A stretch of 32,992 bases of DNA from Patescibacteria group bacterium (GTDB lineage Bacteria; Patescibacteriota; Patescibacteriia; UBA2591; CALHIP01), in contig JAOACJ010000006.1 in the NCBI GenBank assembly GCA_026417895.1, forward strand, positions 1 through 32,992, written 5' to 3'. A program made the translations under genes and the position numbers. Shown here piece after piece: positions 14,498 to 22,373 of the stretch. The notes under the pieces are model-generated. The model was not told the origin of the DNA, made no database searches, and was given only the letters and a program-made list of their open reading frames with translations. Position 1 is the stretch's first letter, and each line of letters opens with the position of its first letter.

Positions 14498-16052
14498 ACC
14501 TAATCTTCGTTTTTTTAATTGCCTCTTCTATTCTCGAAACAACTCGTTTTTTCCCTAAAATTTCCGCTATTTCAGCGGCGGGGGGCGAAGCCTCTTTACC
14601 AGATAAAGCAACCCGGAATGGCCAAAAAATTTGACCCGCTCCTTGTTTTTGAGCCAATTCTTCAAGAGTTTTTTGGATATTTTTCTTGTTAAATATTCTG
14701 GCCGGCAGTTTTTCTAAATTCTTTTTAATGAGACTTAAATTATCAACAACCTCTTTTTGACTCATTTTTTTCCAGATTAAAATTTCTGGCTCATATTTTA
14801 ATTCATCTTTAAAAAAGAAATCAGCTAAAGTTATGAGGTCGGTTAACTTTTTCATTCTTTCCTGTTCTGAAGCGACAACTTTCTTGAGCCAATTAAAAGT
14901 GATAATTTTTTGAGAATTTTGGATTCTGAATTTTGAATTTTGAATTTGTTTAGAATCTGTAATTTGTGATTTAGGATTTAAAAAATTAATTAAACCAGCC
15001 TGAATTAAATATGGAATACATCTTTTTGTCAATTCATTTATTTCTAATTTACGAATATAGTATCCATTTAGCCAATCTAATTTTTCAAGATTGAAAATCG
15101 CGCCAGCTTTTTGAATTTTTTCTAAAGAAAAATTCTTAATCAACTCTTGAAGAGAAAAGATCTCTTGATTAGTATCAGGATTCCAACCCAAAAGAGCGAC
15201 AAAATTTAAAAGTGCTTCCGGCAAGTAACCCTTGTTTAAATAATCTTCGACCGCAATGTCGCCCTGACGTTTAGACAATTTAGAACGATCAGGATTCAAT
15301 AAAAGTGGTAAATGAGCAAATTTTGGCAATGGCCAATTGAAAGCTTGGTAAATTAAAAGATGTTTTGGAACACTTGGCAGCCACTCTTCTCCCCTGATGA
15401 CATGGGTAATTTTCATCAAATGGTCGTCGACAACGACAGCTAAGTGATAAGTTGGATAGCCATCTGATTTTAATAAAACCTGATCATCAATATTTTTTAA
15501 ATCAAATTCTATTTCACCGCGAATTAAATCATAAAATTTAAGCCTCCCCTCCTCTGGCACTTTCAGACGGATGACATAAGGATTTTTATTTTTGATTTTT
15601 TTATCTACTTCTTTTTTGCTTAATCTTCGACATCTTTCATCGTACATTGGCGGTAATTTTTTCGCTATCTGTTCCTGACGCATTTTTTCTAAATCTTCAG
15701 GGGTACAGAAACAATAATAGGCCTTATCAAGATCAATTAATTTTTGTGCAAATTTTCTATAAAGAACTAATCGTTGTGACTGAATATAGGGACTATACCT
15801 ACCCTTAGATTTGAGATTCTTTTGTCTTTTCGATAAAACCGGCCCTTCGTCCCAATTCAAGCCAACTGCTTGAAGTGTCTTTATTAAATTTTCTACCGCT
15901 CCGTATACTTGTCTTTTTACATCTGTATCTTCAATTCTTAAAACAAACTTACCATTATTTTTCTTAGCAAATAAAAAATTATATAGAGCCGTTCTGAGGC
16001 CACCGATATGTAAAAAACCAGTGGGGCTTGGAGCAAAACGAACCCGAATCAT
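14490..16052 (-). CDS. gltX: Glutamyl-tRNA synthetase
   Basis: 520 aa class I synthetase. The Rossmann core begins RVRFAPSPTGFLHIGGLRTA with the HIGH-type motif at 15-18 and RIEDTD at 39-44; the KMSKS-type loop is KLSKR at 258-262 (RSKLSKRQGDIAVEDYL). The anticodon-binding helical region follows LLNFVALLGWNPD. Residues 359-384 (NPKSQITDSKQIQNSK and FRIQNSQKI) look like an in-frame insertion of the AT-rich repeat found elsewhere in the window. gatB is nearby, so this may be a non-discriminating GluRS that also charges tRNA(Gln) for GatCAB to convert; that is inference. Translation of the M23 peptidase gene is coupled to its end. A TACAAT lies about 22 nt before the ATG as a possible weak -10. 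Confidence 0.95.
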   Translation of the reverse strand: MIRVRFAPSPTGFLHIGGLRTALYNFLFAKKNNGKFVLRIEDTDVKRQVYGAVENLIKTLQAVGLNWDEGPVLSKRQKNLKSKGRYSPYIQSQRLVLYRKFAQKLIDLDKAYYCFCTPEDLEKMRQEQIAKKLPPMYDERCRRLSKKEVDKKIKNKNPYVIRLKVPEEGRLKFYDLIRGEIEFDLKNIDDQVLLKSDGYPTYHLAVVVDDHLMKITHVIRGEEWLPSVPKHLLIYQAFNWPLPKFAHLPLLLNPDRSKLSKRQGDIAVEDYLNKGYLPEALLNFVALLGWNPDTNQEIFSLQELIKNFSLEKIQKAGAIFNLEKLDWLNGYYIRKLEINELTKRCIPYLIQAGLINFLNPKSQITDSKQIQNSKFRIQNSQKIITFNWLKKVVASEQERMKKLTDLITLADFFFKDELKYEPEILIWKKMSQKEVVDNLSLIKKNLEKLPARIFNKKNIQKTLEELAQKQGAGQIFWPFRVALSGKEASPPAAEIAEILGKKRVVSRIEEAIKKTKIRYE

Positions 16053-16111
16053 AGGATTTTGATTTATTGTATCAAAAAATTAAAAAAGAGAGAATGGTTG
16101 ACAATTTATAT

Positions 16112-16312
16112 TTATATTTGTTTTGTGCTATCGACCCTCTGCCAAATCTGAGAGAATTGTTTTTTAGTAATCCTAATTCGCCAAAAAATTAAGAGCCAAA
16201 GATATAGACGAGCTAGATAAAGTAAAATCGTCCAGAAAAATTCTTTTAAATTTCTTGGATAAGTAAAAAATAGCTTTAATCCACTTTTTATTTCTTCAAA
16301 AAATCCGCGCAT
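16112..16312 (-). CDS. C-terminal membrane segment of a split family 2 glycosyltransferase
   Basis: 66 aa, overlapping the 3' end of the glycosyltransferase gene by 25 nt in the -1 frame. It reads MRGFFEEIKSGLKLFF, then YPRNLKEFFWTILLYLARLYLWLLIFWRI (helix at about 26-45) and a basic tail. The content fits the C-terminal membrane-associated tail expected for the upstream enzyme, whose own frame ends in an abrupt CADFLKK. Adding one A to the A6 run at 16312-16317 would join the two into one protein of about 300 aa. Alternatives are a separate coupled small membrane protein, a sequencing error, or slippage that makes both forms. Confidence 0.55.
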   Translation of the reverse strand: MRGFFEEIKSGLKLFFTYPRNLKEFFWTILLYLARLYLWLLIFWRIRITKKQFSQIWQRVDSTKQI

Positions 16313-17010
16313 TTTTTAATTTTAAATTTTAATTTATAGTTTTGAATTTTTTGGATATATCCACCAGTCGTTCTAATTTTTTGTTTTAACCAATCAGATA
16401 AGTTGTCTGGATACTTGACATAAACTTTCGCTTCCGGTTCATAAATAATTTTATATCCTTTTTGCCAAATAGTTTGTGAAATAATCGAGTCTTCAACCAA
16501 GGTCTCTTCTGGAATTTTTTCAATGATGGTATTTCGAAAAGCATAGAGATAACCAGAGCAAACAAGATACTCACCCCTTTTTGATTTTTTTTGTCGGAGA
16601 AGGTGGGCTGCTGTTGTTAAAAAATGCGACCAATAACCAAAAAGGTTGTTTCTGGAATTAATTGAAATAGGATAACCACTGACTGCCCCAATTTTTTTAT
16701 CTTTAAAATGTTGTAAGAGTTTTTTTATTGCTCCTTTCTCAATAAAAACATCACCATCAGTTAAAACTAAAATTTCTCCTTTGGCTTCTTTGAAAGCTAA
16801 ATTAAGAGCCGCTGGCTTACCCCTTCCTTTATCTTTTATATATCTAATTTGTGGATAAGTAATTTGAAAATCCTGAACTATTTCTTCTGTTTCTCTGTCT
16901 GGACCGACGACGATTAATTCATAATTTTCTATATTTTCATCAACAATGAGCCGAATAGATTTCGTCAAGGTTTTTTTTTCGCGATAAGTAGTGACGACAA
17001 TTGAGACCAT
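16288..17010 (-). CDS. Family 2 glycosyltransferase, probably truncated by a frameshift
   Basis: 240 aa. GT-A fold with MVSIVVTTYREKKTLTKSI at the N-terminus, nucleotide-sugar binding DGDVF (DxD-type, about 89-93, in ILVLTDGDVFIEKGAI), a PAALNLAFKEAKGE segment, and the acceptor-side EETLVEDSIISQTIWQKGY with the ED motif, then QKIRTTGGYIQ (Q/RxxRW-like). These support an inverting processive or semi-processive GT2 for cell-surface polysaccharide. The last residues KKCADFLKK arise after an A6 run where the frame probably breaks; the natural C-terminus appears to be the -1 frame product at 16112-16312. The upstream 77 nt carries two short perfect palindromes (17011-17020 and 17060-17071). Substrate unknown. 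Confidence 0.85.
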   Translation of the reverse strand: MVSIVVTTYREKKTLTKSIRLIVDENIENYELIVVGPDRETEEIVQDFQITYPQIRYIKDKGRGKPAALNLAFKEAKGEILVLTDGDVFIEKGAIKKLLQHFKDKKIGAVSGYPISINSRNNLFGYWSHFLTTAAHLLRQKKSKRGEYLVCSGYLYAFRNTIIEKIPEETLVEDSIISQTIWQKGYKIIYEPEAKVYVKYPDNLSDWLKQKIRTTGGYIQKIQNYKLKFKIKKCADFLKK

Positions 17011-17087
17011 AGTCTAGACTAATCTTTATAAAATTTTAAATAAAATTTATCCACTCTTTACGCATATGCGTTTTTTTGTGAATAATT

Positions 17088-17654
17088 TTAAAAAGGGAAT
17101 TTTTTGAGAATGGTATATTTGGCGCCAAGGGGCGTGAGTTCGCTTTTCATTAAATCAATTGACCTTACTTCAAAATTAAAATCTTGTAACTTGTCATTAA
17201 TCATTTTTAATTTGGCCGGTGTTTTGAGGCGTGCCAATGTCAGGTGTGGCGTCCATTCTCTTTTGTCAATTTCAATACCTAATTTTTCTAATTCTTTACT
17301 TAGTCCTTTTTGTAATTTTTTAATCAAATGTTTTTCACCGTCTTCTCGATAACCAATAAATAAAACACGTGGCCAAGATAAATTAGGAAAGGCATTGATT
17401 TCAGTGGCAATCAATTTTGGAGCTTTTTGGTTTAGGTGTAGCTCCTTAATTTTTTTCTCGATTTTTTCGCCAACCATCTGGAGAGTATTCTCTTCCTGTG
17501 AACCTAAAAAATGAAGGGTGATGTGTAGCCCTTCATTAGAGACCCATTTTACTGGTATTCTTTTATTTTCTTTTTTTAATCTTTCTAGCAAGAAACCTAT
17601 TTCTTTTTTTAAATTCTCGGGTAGATTGATAGCAATAAAAGAACGAATCTTCAT
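17088..17654 (-). CDS. thpR: RNA 2',3'-cyclic phosphodiesterase (LigT/2H family)
   Basis: 188 aa, usual family length. The two catalytic H-x-T/S-x motifs of the 2H phosphoesterases are present: HITL at 44-47 and HLTL at 137-140, giving the paired histidine active site. MKIRSFIAINLPENLKKEI and KWVSNEGLHITLHFLG are typical of ThpR, which opens 2',3'-cyclic phosphate on RNA ends. Residues about 148-162 (LKMINDKLQDFNFEV) have the sound of the AT-rich repeat insert seen in other genes, but this is weaker here. It starts 10 nt after the gatB stop in the tmk-gatB-thpR run, so it is likely cotranscribed with them. Confidence 0.9.
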   Translation of the reverse strand: MKIRSFIAINLPENLKKEIGFLLERLKKENKRIPVKWVSNEGLHITLHFLGSQEENTLQMVGEKIEKKIKELHLNQKAPKLIATEINAFPNLSWPRVLFIGYREDGEKHLIKKLQKGLSKELEKLGIEIDKREWTPHLTLARLKTPAKLKMINDKLQDFNFEVRSIDLMKSELTPLGAKYTILKKFPF

Positions 17655-17664
17655 TATAGTCTTA

Positions 17665-19146
17665 TTATGATTTTAAAAATTTTTTTAATAATTTTTCCAA
17701 TATTTTTGGGTCAGCCCTACCTCTGGTAGCAGCCATGACTTGACCAATAAGATATTTGATGGCTGCTTTTTTTCCTTTTTTATAATCCGAAACAGCCTCT
17801 GGATAGTTTTCTAAAACAAGGTTAATTGTTTCTTTTAACTCTTCTTCTGAGGGTTCTTCTGTTTTTATTTTTTCTTGAGAAAGAACTTCCTCCGGTGATT
17901 TGCCGGTTTGATAGATTTCTCTTAGTATATCTTGAGCAATTTTTGAGGGAATTTTATTTTTGACTATCAGAAAAATAAAGGAGGAAAAATTTTCTGGCGT
18001 CAATTCTTCATTCTTTATCTTCAAAATTAACTGTTCTCTTTTGTCTAGACTAAAAAGTCTATTAATGAGCCAATCGCCAACCTTTTTGGCTATTTTTTCT
18101 TTATAAATTTCTAATTCTTCTATCTCTTCCTTTAATTTCTCATAAAGTAGATCCATTACCCTTTCCACAAAAAAAGAAAAATCTTGCTCTTGAGTAAGAA
18201 TTTTAGCATAAGGAGGAGAAAATTTATATTCTTCAATAAATCTTTTTCTTTTGACTAATGGAAGTTCTGGCAATGATTTTTTTATTTCGTTTATTTGATA
18301 ATCAGTTAATTCTAAAAGCGGTAGATCTGGTTCAGGAAAATATCGATAGTCTTCAACTTCTTCCTTTAATCGTTGTTGAACGGTTTTTTGTTTTGTTTCA
18401 TCCCAACCCCGAGTTTCATGTTGAATTTCTCCGCCTTTTTCTAAAATTTCCTCCTGTCTTTTGATTTCATATTCAATGGATCTCTCTATAGCTCGGAAAG
18501 AATTTAAGTTTTTTATTTCTACTTTTGTTCCTAACTTTTGAGTTTTGACCTTTGACTTTTGACTTACTGAAATGTTAACCTCACAACGCATCTCTCCCTT
18601 TTCCATATTTGCTTCAGAAATTTTAAGATATCTAATAATCGTTTGAAGTTCTTGACAAAATTCCTTTGCTTCTTGAGCTGAAAAGAGGTCCGGCTCGGTG
18701 ACTAGTTCTAAAAGAGGTAAACCGGCCCGATTAAAATCAAGAAGAATTTTATCTGAAAAATGATAAATTTTAGCCGTATCTTCTTCCAAATGGATCTCTC
18801 TAATTCTAATTTTTCGATTGTTAATTTCTAAAAAAGCATTTTTAATGAGTGGAGCAGATTTTTGAGAGATCTGATAGCCCTTAGGCAGGTCAGGATAGAA
18901 ATAGTTTTTTCTTTCAAAATAGCTTCTTTTTTGAACTTCTCCATTTAAAGCTAAACCCAAGATTAAAGCCATCTCAACGGCTTTCTCATTTAAAGTAGGC
19001 AAGGTACCGGGAAGGCCTAAACAAATTGGACAGACACTGGTGTTTGCTGGAGTATCAAATTTAGGATTTTCACAGGAGCAAAACATTTTCGACTGTGTCG
19101 CTAATTGAAGATGAATTTCTAATCCGATGTTTACCTTTTTTTCCAT
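17665..19146 (-). CDS. gatB: Asp/Glu-tRNA amidotransferase subunit B
   Basis: 493 aa. Subunit of GatCAB, which turns Glu-tRNA(Gln) and/or Asp-tRNA(Asn) into the correct amide. It starts KVNIGLEIHLQLATQSKMFC, with the zinc ligands C23, C25, C39 and C42, and has YFYPDLPKGYQISQ (83-95), DFNRAGLPLLELVTEPD and EIKNLNSF (about 210-217). The C-terminal helical/YqeY-like tail that contacts tRNA ends in QVMAATRGRADPKILEKLL. Residues 195-205 (SQKSKVKTQKL) look like a short in-frame repeat insertion. gatA and gatC are not in the window. Its start overlaps tmk by 16 nt. The neighbouring gltX is its likely partner for glutamine. Confidence 0.95.
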   Translation of the reverse strand: MEKKVNIGLEIHLQLATQSKMFCSCENPKFDTPANTSVCPICLGLPGTLPTLNEKAVEMALILGLALNGEVQKRSYFERKNYFYPDLPKGYQISQKSAPLIKNAFLEINNRKIRIREIHLEEDTAKIYHFSDKILLDFNRAGLPLLELVTEPDLFSAQEAKEFCQELQTIIRYLKISEANMEKGEMRCEVNISVSQKSKVKTQKLGTKVEIKNLNSFRAIERSIEYEIKRQEEILEKGGEIQHETRGWDETKQKTVQQRLKEEVEDYRYFPEPDLPLLELTDYQINEIKKSLPELPLVKRKRFIEEYKFSPPYAKILTQEQDFSFFVERVMDLLYEKLKEEIEELEIYKEKIAKKVGDWLINRLFSLDKREQLILKIKNEELTPENFSSFIFLIVKNKIPSKIAQDILREIYQTGKSPEEVLSQEKIKTEEPSEEELKETINLVLENYPEAVSDYKKGKKAAIKYLIGQVMAATRGRADPKILEKLLKKFLKS

Positions 19147-19748
19147 AAAAAAATATGGCGAGTCAGGACATTTTTTATTCTTTTTGAAACAGAATCAATA
19201 CTCCCCTCGCCGTCAATAATATGAATATTTTTAAATTTTTTTGCAATTAAAGAATAAACTTTCCACACCGAAGAAAGTTTTTTTTCTTTCTCAAAAAGTT
19301 CAATAGTCAACCGCCCCCTTTCTATTCTTTTAAGACAAATTTTTGGCGGTGTCTTAAGTAAAAAGGTAATGTCAGGTAAAATAAAGTTTTTATTAATTTC
19401 TAATAACCACTTAAAAGATAAACCAGAGGCGGTGCCATAAGCGATGGAAGAAAAAAGATATCGATCGCAGACGACAATATATCCTTTTTTGAGAGCGGGA
19501 ATAATTTCTTTTTCTAAATGATGCGCTCGATCAGCGGCGAAAAGAAGCTGAAGACATTCTGGTGAAGTTTTCCAGTCATGAGAGAGTTGTCCCTTAATCA
19601 AACCACCGATGATATTAGAGGTTGGCTCTTTGGTAAGAAGAACAGGAAAACTCATACCCTCTAACCAATCAGAAATAATTTTTGATTGGGTTGAATTACC
19701 CGAACCATCTTGCCCTTCAAAGACAATAAATTTTCCTTTCATTTTCAT
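19131..19748 (-). CDS. tmk: Thymidylate kinase-like protein with an atypical P-loop
   Basis: 205 aa. Phosphorylates dTMP to dTDP. Overall pattern is TMK: KFIVFEGQDGSGNSTQSKII, TKEPTSNIIGGLIKGQL, the DRY motif in YIVVCDRYLFSSIAYG, and LPDITFLLKTPPKICLKRIERG in the lid region. The odd point is the Walker A: the invariant lysine (GKS/T) is replaced by Asn (codon AAT at 19695-19697), so nucleotide binding must differ. Starts ATG at 19748 (MKMKGK) or 19742; both follow an extended -10 promoter within 15 nt. The end overlaps gatB by 16 nt. The neighbouring ThyX-like gene would supply dTMP. Whether this subfamily is catalytically active cannot be told from sequence. Confidence 0.85.
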   Translation of the reverse strand: MKMKGKFIVFEGQDGSGNSTQSKIISDWLEGMSFPVLLTKEPTSNIIGGLIKGQLSHDWKTSPECLQLLFAADRAHHLEKEIIPALKKGYIVVCDRYLFSSIAYGTASGLSFKWLLEINKNFILPDITFLLKTPPKICLKRIERGRLTIELFEKEKKLSSVWKVYSLIAKKFKNIHIIDGEGSIDSVSKRIKNVLTRHIFLWKKR

Positions 19749-19757
19749 AGGTAAATA

Positions 19758-19786
19758 ATTCTAGCAAAAATTTAATAGACAATCAA
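19758..19786 (-). promoter_or_regulatory. tmk-gatB-thpR promoter, nearly leaderless
   Basis: Minus strand TTGATT (plus 19781-19786), 17-nt spacer, TAGAAT (plus 19758-19763) with an upstream TGC forming an extended -10. Only 9 nt separate the -10 from the ATG at 19748. Confidence 0.7.
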
Positions 19787-19838
19787 ACTTTCTCTAGTGA
19801 TATAAAATTAAAGCCACGACCATAATTGTACAGCAGTT

Positions 19839-21197
19839 TTAATTTGATATTTTGATAAATTTAATCAGTTGAGGATGAACCCTTTTGACTTCTTGATACA
19901 TCTGTTGAGCAATTTGACGGTAAGAGGAATGAGCCTTTGATGATGAACGGAGAGGAATTAGATGATAAAGTTCGCGGAGATTTAAAGTGAGTAAAAACCT
20001 TTTGCGAAAAGCCAAAGGAAGAAGATAGGATGCTTCTTCAGGAAATTTTTTTGAAATCTTTTTGAAGGCCTCACCTGCTTCTTTCATTGTCTTTTCGTAT
20101 TCTTGTTTAAAACCATATTTTTCAATCTCGATGGGCAGACTGTATCCATAATCAGTGGTTAATTTCTGATTAGTTTGGGTACAAATGCGATGTCTTTGTA
20201 GATCACGAAAGGCGCCGTAGTCTAACAAAAGGTCGAAGGTGTAATAAGTATGCTCTAATTCTCTTAAAGGTTGATCATGAAAACCTCTTTTTCTCATTGC
20301 TTCACTAAAAATTTTTTCTTTTTCCCCTCGACTCATTTTTTTTACTTTCTTTTTTATTTCTTGATAGGATAAATTAGAGAATCGATATAAAAGAGCGGTG
20401 ATAATTTTTTCTTCAGCATTTTTGTCATATTCAACCAGTTCAACTGACTGATAGTGACTGCGTTGAGGCTTTTGTTTTAATATTTTTTTAGTTAGTCTTG
20501 CTAAATTTTTTGAAGTTTGTATCAAATATGAATTAACCTCAGTATATTTTAAAAGAGTGGGAACAATTTTTAAACCAGCGCTTTTCAATTCCTGACCAAT
20601 CTCCTGAAATTCTTCTAAAGGCGAAGAAAGGAGTTTTTTAATTAAATGTGCCAAAGAACGAGCATTAATGGTCATACCTAGATTAGTTAAAGTGGCGGTC
20701 GGCAAGATGAAACGGACAATATCACAAGTCTTCGTTTTTAACTCCATTTCTGAAAAAGAAGAAAGTTCCATCTTTATTTTCTCCCTAATTTTTTCATAAA
20801 GATTGAGATAGCAATCAATGAGTTTTTGACATGTCTTTTCGTATAAATTTTTAAATTCTGAGTTAAGAATTCTTTTTGGTCGATAAAATTTATCTCTTTC
20901 AAAAACCTGATAACGAGTTGACTTTTCTGTAAAAGAAGCTAAACGTGTGTCTTCTATAGCTTTAGTCGCCAAAATAGAGACGTTTTCAATGGCTAAAGAT
21001 AAAACCGCGTGCTCGGCAATTGAGGAATGACCAAAACCTAAAACCCATTTTTCATGAAACTGCGAAGATTTTTCTTCTGTTAATTCTTGAGCAATTTGAT
21101 CAAATGGCAAGGGTAAGCGACTACACTTAGCAAAAGTTACCGCCTTGACTTCTGGCGGTAAGTTTTCTAAGGGATAAATGCGACGAGGATAGTTCAT
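19839..21197 (-). CDS. Tandem-domain ThyX-like (flavin-dependent thymidylate synthase family) protein
   Basis: 452 aa, about twice a normal ThyX. Each half carries ThyX-like blocks. First half: GFGHSSIAEHAVLS, EDTRLASFTEKSTRYQ (82-97, a degenerate form of RHRxxSxNExSxRY) and RFILPTATLTNLGMTINARSL (162-182). Second half: LEHTYYTFDLLLDYGAFRDLQRHR, with RHRICTQTNQKLTTDYGY at 335-352, and LLPLAFRKRFLLTLNLREL (392-410). So the RHR is in the second half and the SxxEKSTRY element in the first, as if the canonical motif were shared between domains. ThyX makes dTMP from dUMP with methylene-THF and FAD; the adjacent tmk would take dTMP on. Starts within the metK stop (ATGA overlap, 21194-21197). Enzyme activity is not certain. 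Confidence 0.8.
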   Translation of the reverse strand: MNYPRRIYPLENLPPEVKAVTFAKCSRLPLPFDQIAQELTEEKSSQFHEKWVLGFGHSSIAEHAVLSLAIENVSILATKAIEDTRLASFTEKSTRYQVFERDKFYRPKRILNSEFKNLYEKTCQKLIDCYLNLYEKIREKIKMELSSFSEMELKTKTCDIVRFILPTATLTNLGMTINARSLAHLIKKLLSSPLEEFQEIGQELKSAGLKIVPTLLKYTEVNSYLIQTSKNLARLTKKILKQKPQRSHYQSVELVEYDKNAEEKIITALLYRFSNLSYQEIKKKVKKMSRGEKEKIFSEAMRKRGFHDQPLRELEHTYYTFDLLLDYGAFRDLQRHRICTQTNQKLTTDYGYSLPIEIEKYGFKQEYEKTMKEAGEAFKKISKKFPEEASYLLPLAFRKRFLLTLNLRELYHLIPLRSSSKAHSSYRQIAQQMYQEVKRVHPQLIKFIKISN

Positions 21198-22357
21198 ATT
21201 TCCTTTAATAACTCTTTTACTTTATCTGTCTTTTCCCAGGTGAAATTTTTTTCTTGACGACCAAAATGGCCATAACAAGCTGTTGGGCGAAAGATTGGTC
21301 GAAGTAAATTTAATTGTTTTATCATCCCAGCCGGCGATAAATCAAAAACCTTTTTAATCGCCTCAATAATTTTTTTCTCTTCAACCCGTGCTGTTCCATA
21401 AGTGTTTAAAGAAATAGCCAAGGGATAAGTGCCGGCAATAACAAAAGCCATTTGTAATTCACATCTTTCCGCTAAACCAGCAGCAACGATATTTTTACAA
21501 ATATAACGAGCCATATAAGCCGCTGTCCGATCAACCTTGGTTGGATCTTTGCCGGAAAAAGCTCCACCACCATGGGCACAGGCTGAGCCATAAGCATCAA
21601 CTTCTGTTTTTCGACCACTCATTCCAGAATCAGAAACTGGCCCACCAATGACAAAACGACCGGTATTATTAATATAAAAACGAGTTTTTTTGGTCAAATA
21701 TTCACGGCAGACTGGTTGAATTACTTCTTTAATAATGGCTGATTTTAATATACTCATTTTCACATTCGGCTCATGTTGAGCGGCAATAACAACATTAGTC
21801 AATCTCTTTGGTTGACCATCTTCATACTCAATACTGACTTGGCTTTTACCATCCGGTCTTAAAAACTTCAAAATTTTCTTTTTACGAACCTCGGCCAATC
21901 TTTTCGTAAGACGATGGGCTAATAAAATCGGTAGAGGCATTAACTCGGGTGTCTCCCGACAAGCATAACCAATCATCATTCCTTGATCACCGGCTCCTTG
22001 TTTTTTACTGGCTGTTTTTCTTACACCCCGCGCAATATCAGGCGACTGCTCGGTAATTGTATTGAAAACAGCCACCGTTCGGTAGTCAAAGCCGTATTCA
22101 GGCTTTACATAGCCAATATCTCTCAAAACCTCTCTAACTAAATTATTCTGATCAACCCACGCCTTAGTAGTAATTTCTCCACCAATAACGACATAACCTT
22201 TAGCGGTAAAGACTTCACAGGCAACACGTGCGTATTTATCCTGCTTGAGAATTTCGTCAAGCATAGTGTCAGCGATTTGGTCACAGATTTTATCAGGATG
22301 GCCTTCAGTAACTGATTCAGAGGTTAAAAGATAATTCCTTTTGTTTTGATTATTCAT
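21194..22357 (-). CDS. metK: S-adenosylmethionine synthetase
   Basis: 387 aa, normal length. Makes S-adenosylmethionine from ATP and methionine. Signatures visible: LLTSESVTEGHPDKICDQIADTML (N-terminal, with the ATP-contact His in GHPDK), GGEITTKAWVD, GAGDQGMMIGYA (methionine binding hexapeptide region), and the glycine-rich GGGAFSGKDPTKVDRTAAYMARY (P-loop-like). FVIGGPVSDSGMSGRKTEVDAYG is also standard. It lies 16 nt after the sugar transferase stop and overlaps the ThyX-like gene by 4 nt, so it appears to be in the middle of a transcript driven from 23760-23788. No anomalies. Confidence 0.97.
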   Translation of the reverse strand: MNNQNKRNYLLTSESVTEGHPDKICDQIADTMLDEILKQDKYARVACEVFTAKGYVVIGGEITTKAWVDQNNLVREVLRDIGYVKPEYGFDYRTVAVFNTITEQSPDIARGVRKTASKKQGAGDQGMMIGYACRETPELMPLPILLAHRLTKRLAEVRKKKILKFLRPDGKSQVSIEYEDGQPKRLTNVVIAAQHEPNVKMSILKSAIIKEVIQPVCREYLTKKTRFYINNTGRFVIGGPVSDSGMSGRKTEVDAYGSACAHGGGAFSGKDPTKVDRTAAYMARYICKNIVAAGLAERCELQMAFVIAGTYPLAISLNTYGTARVEEKKIIEAIKKVFDLSPAGMIKQLNLLRPIFRPTACYGHFGRQEKNFTWEKTDKVKELLKEI

Positions 22358-22373
22358 AGGATTTTAAGGTTAT

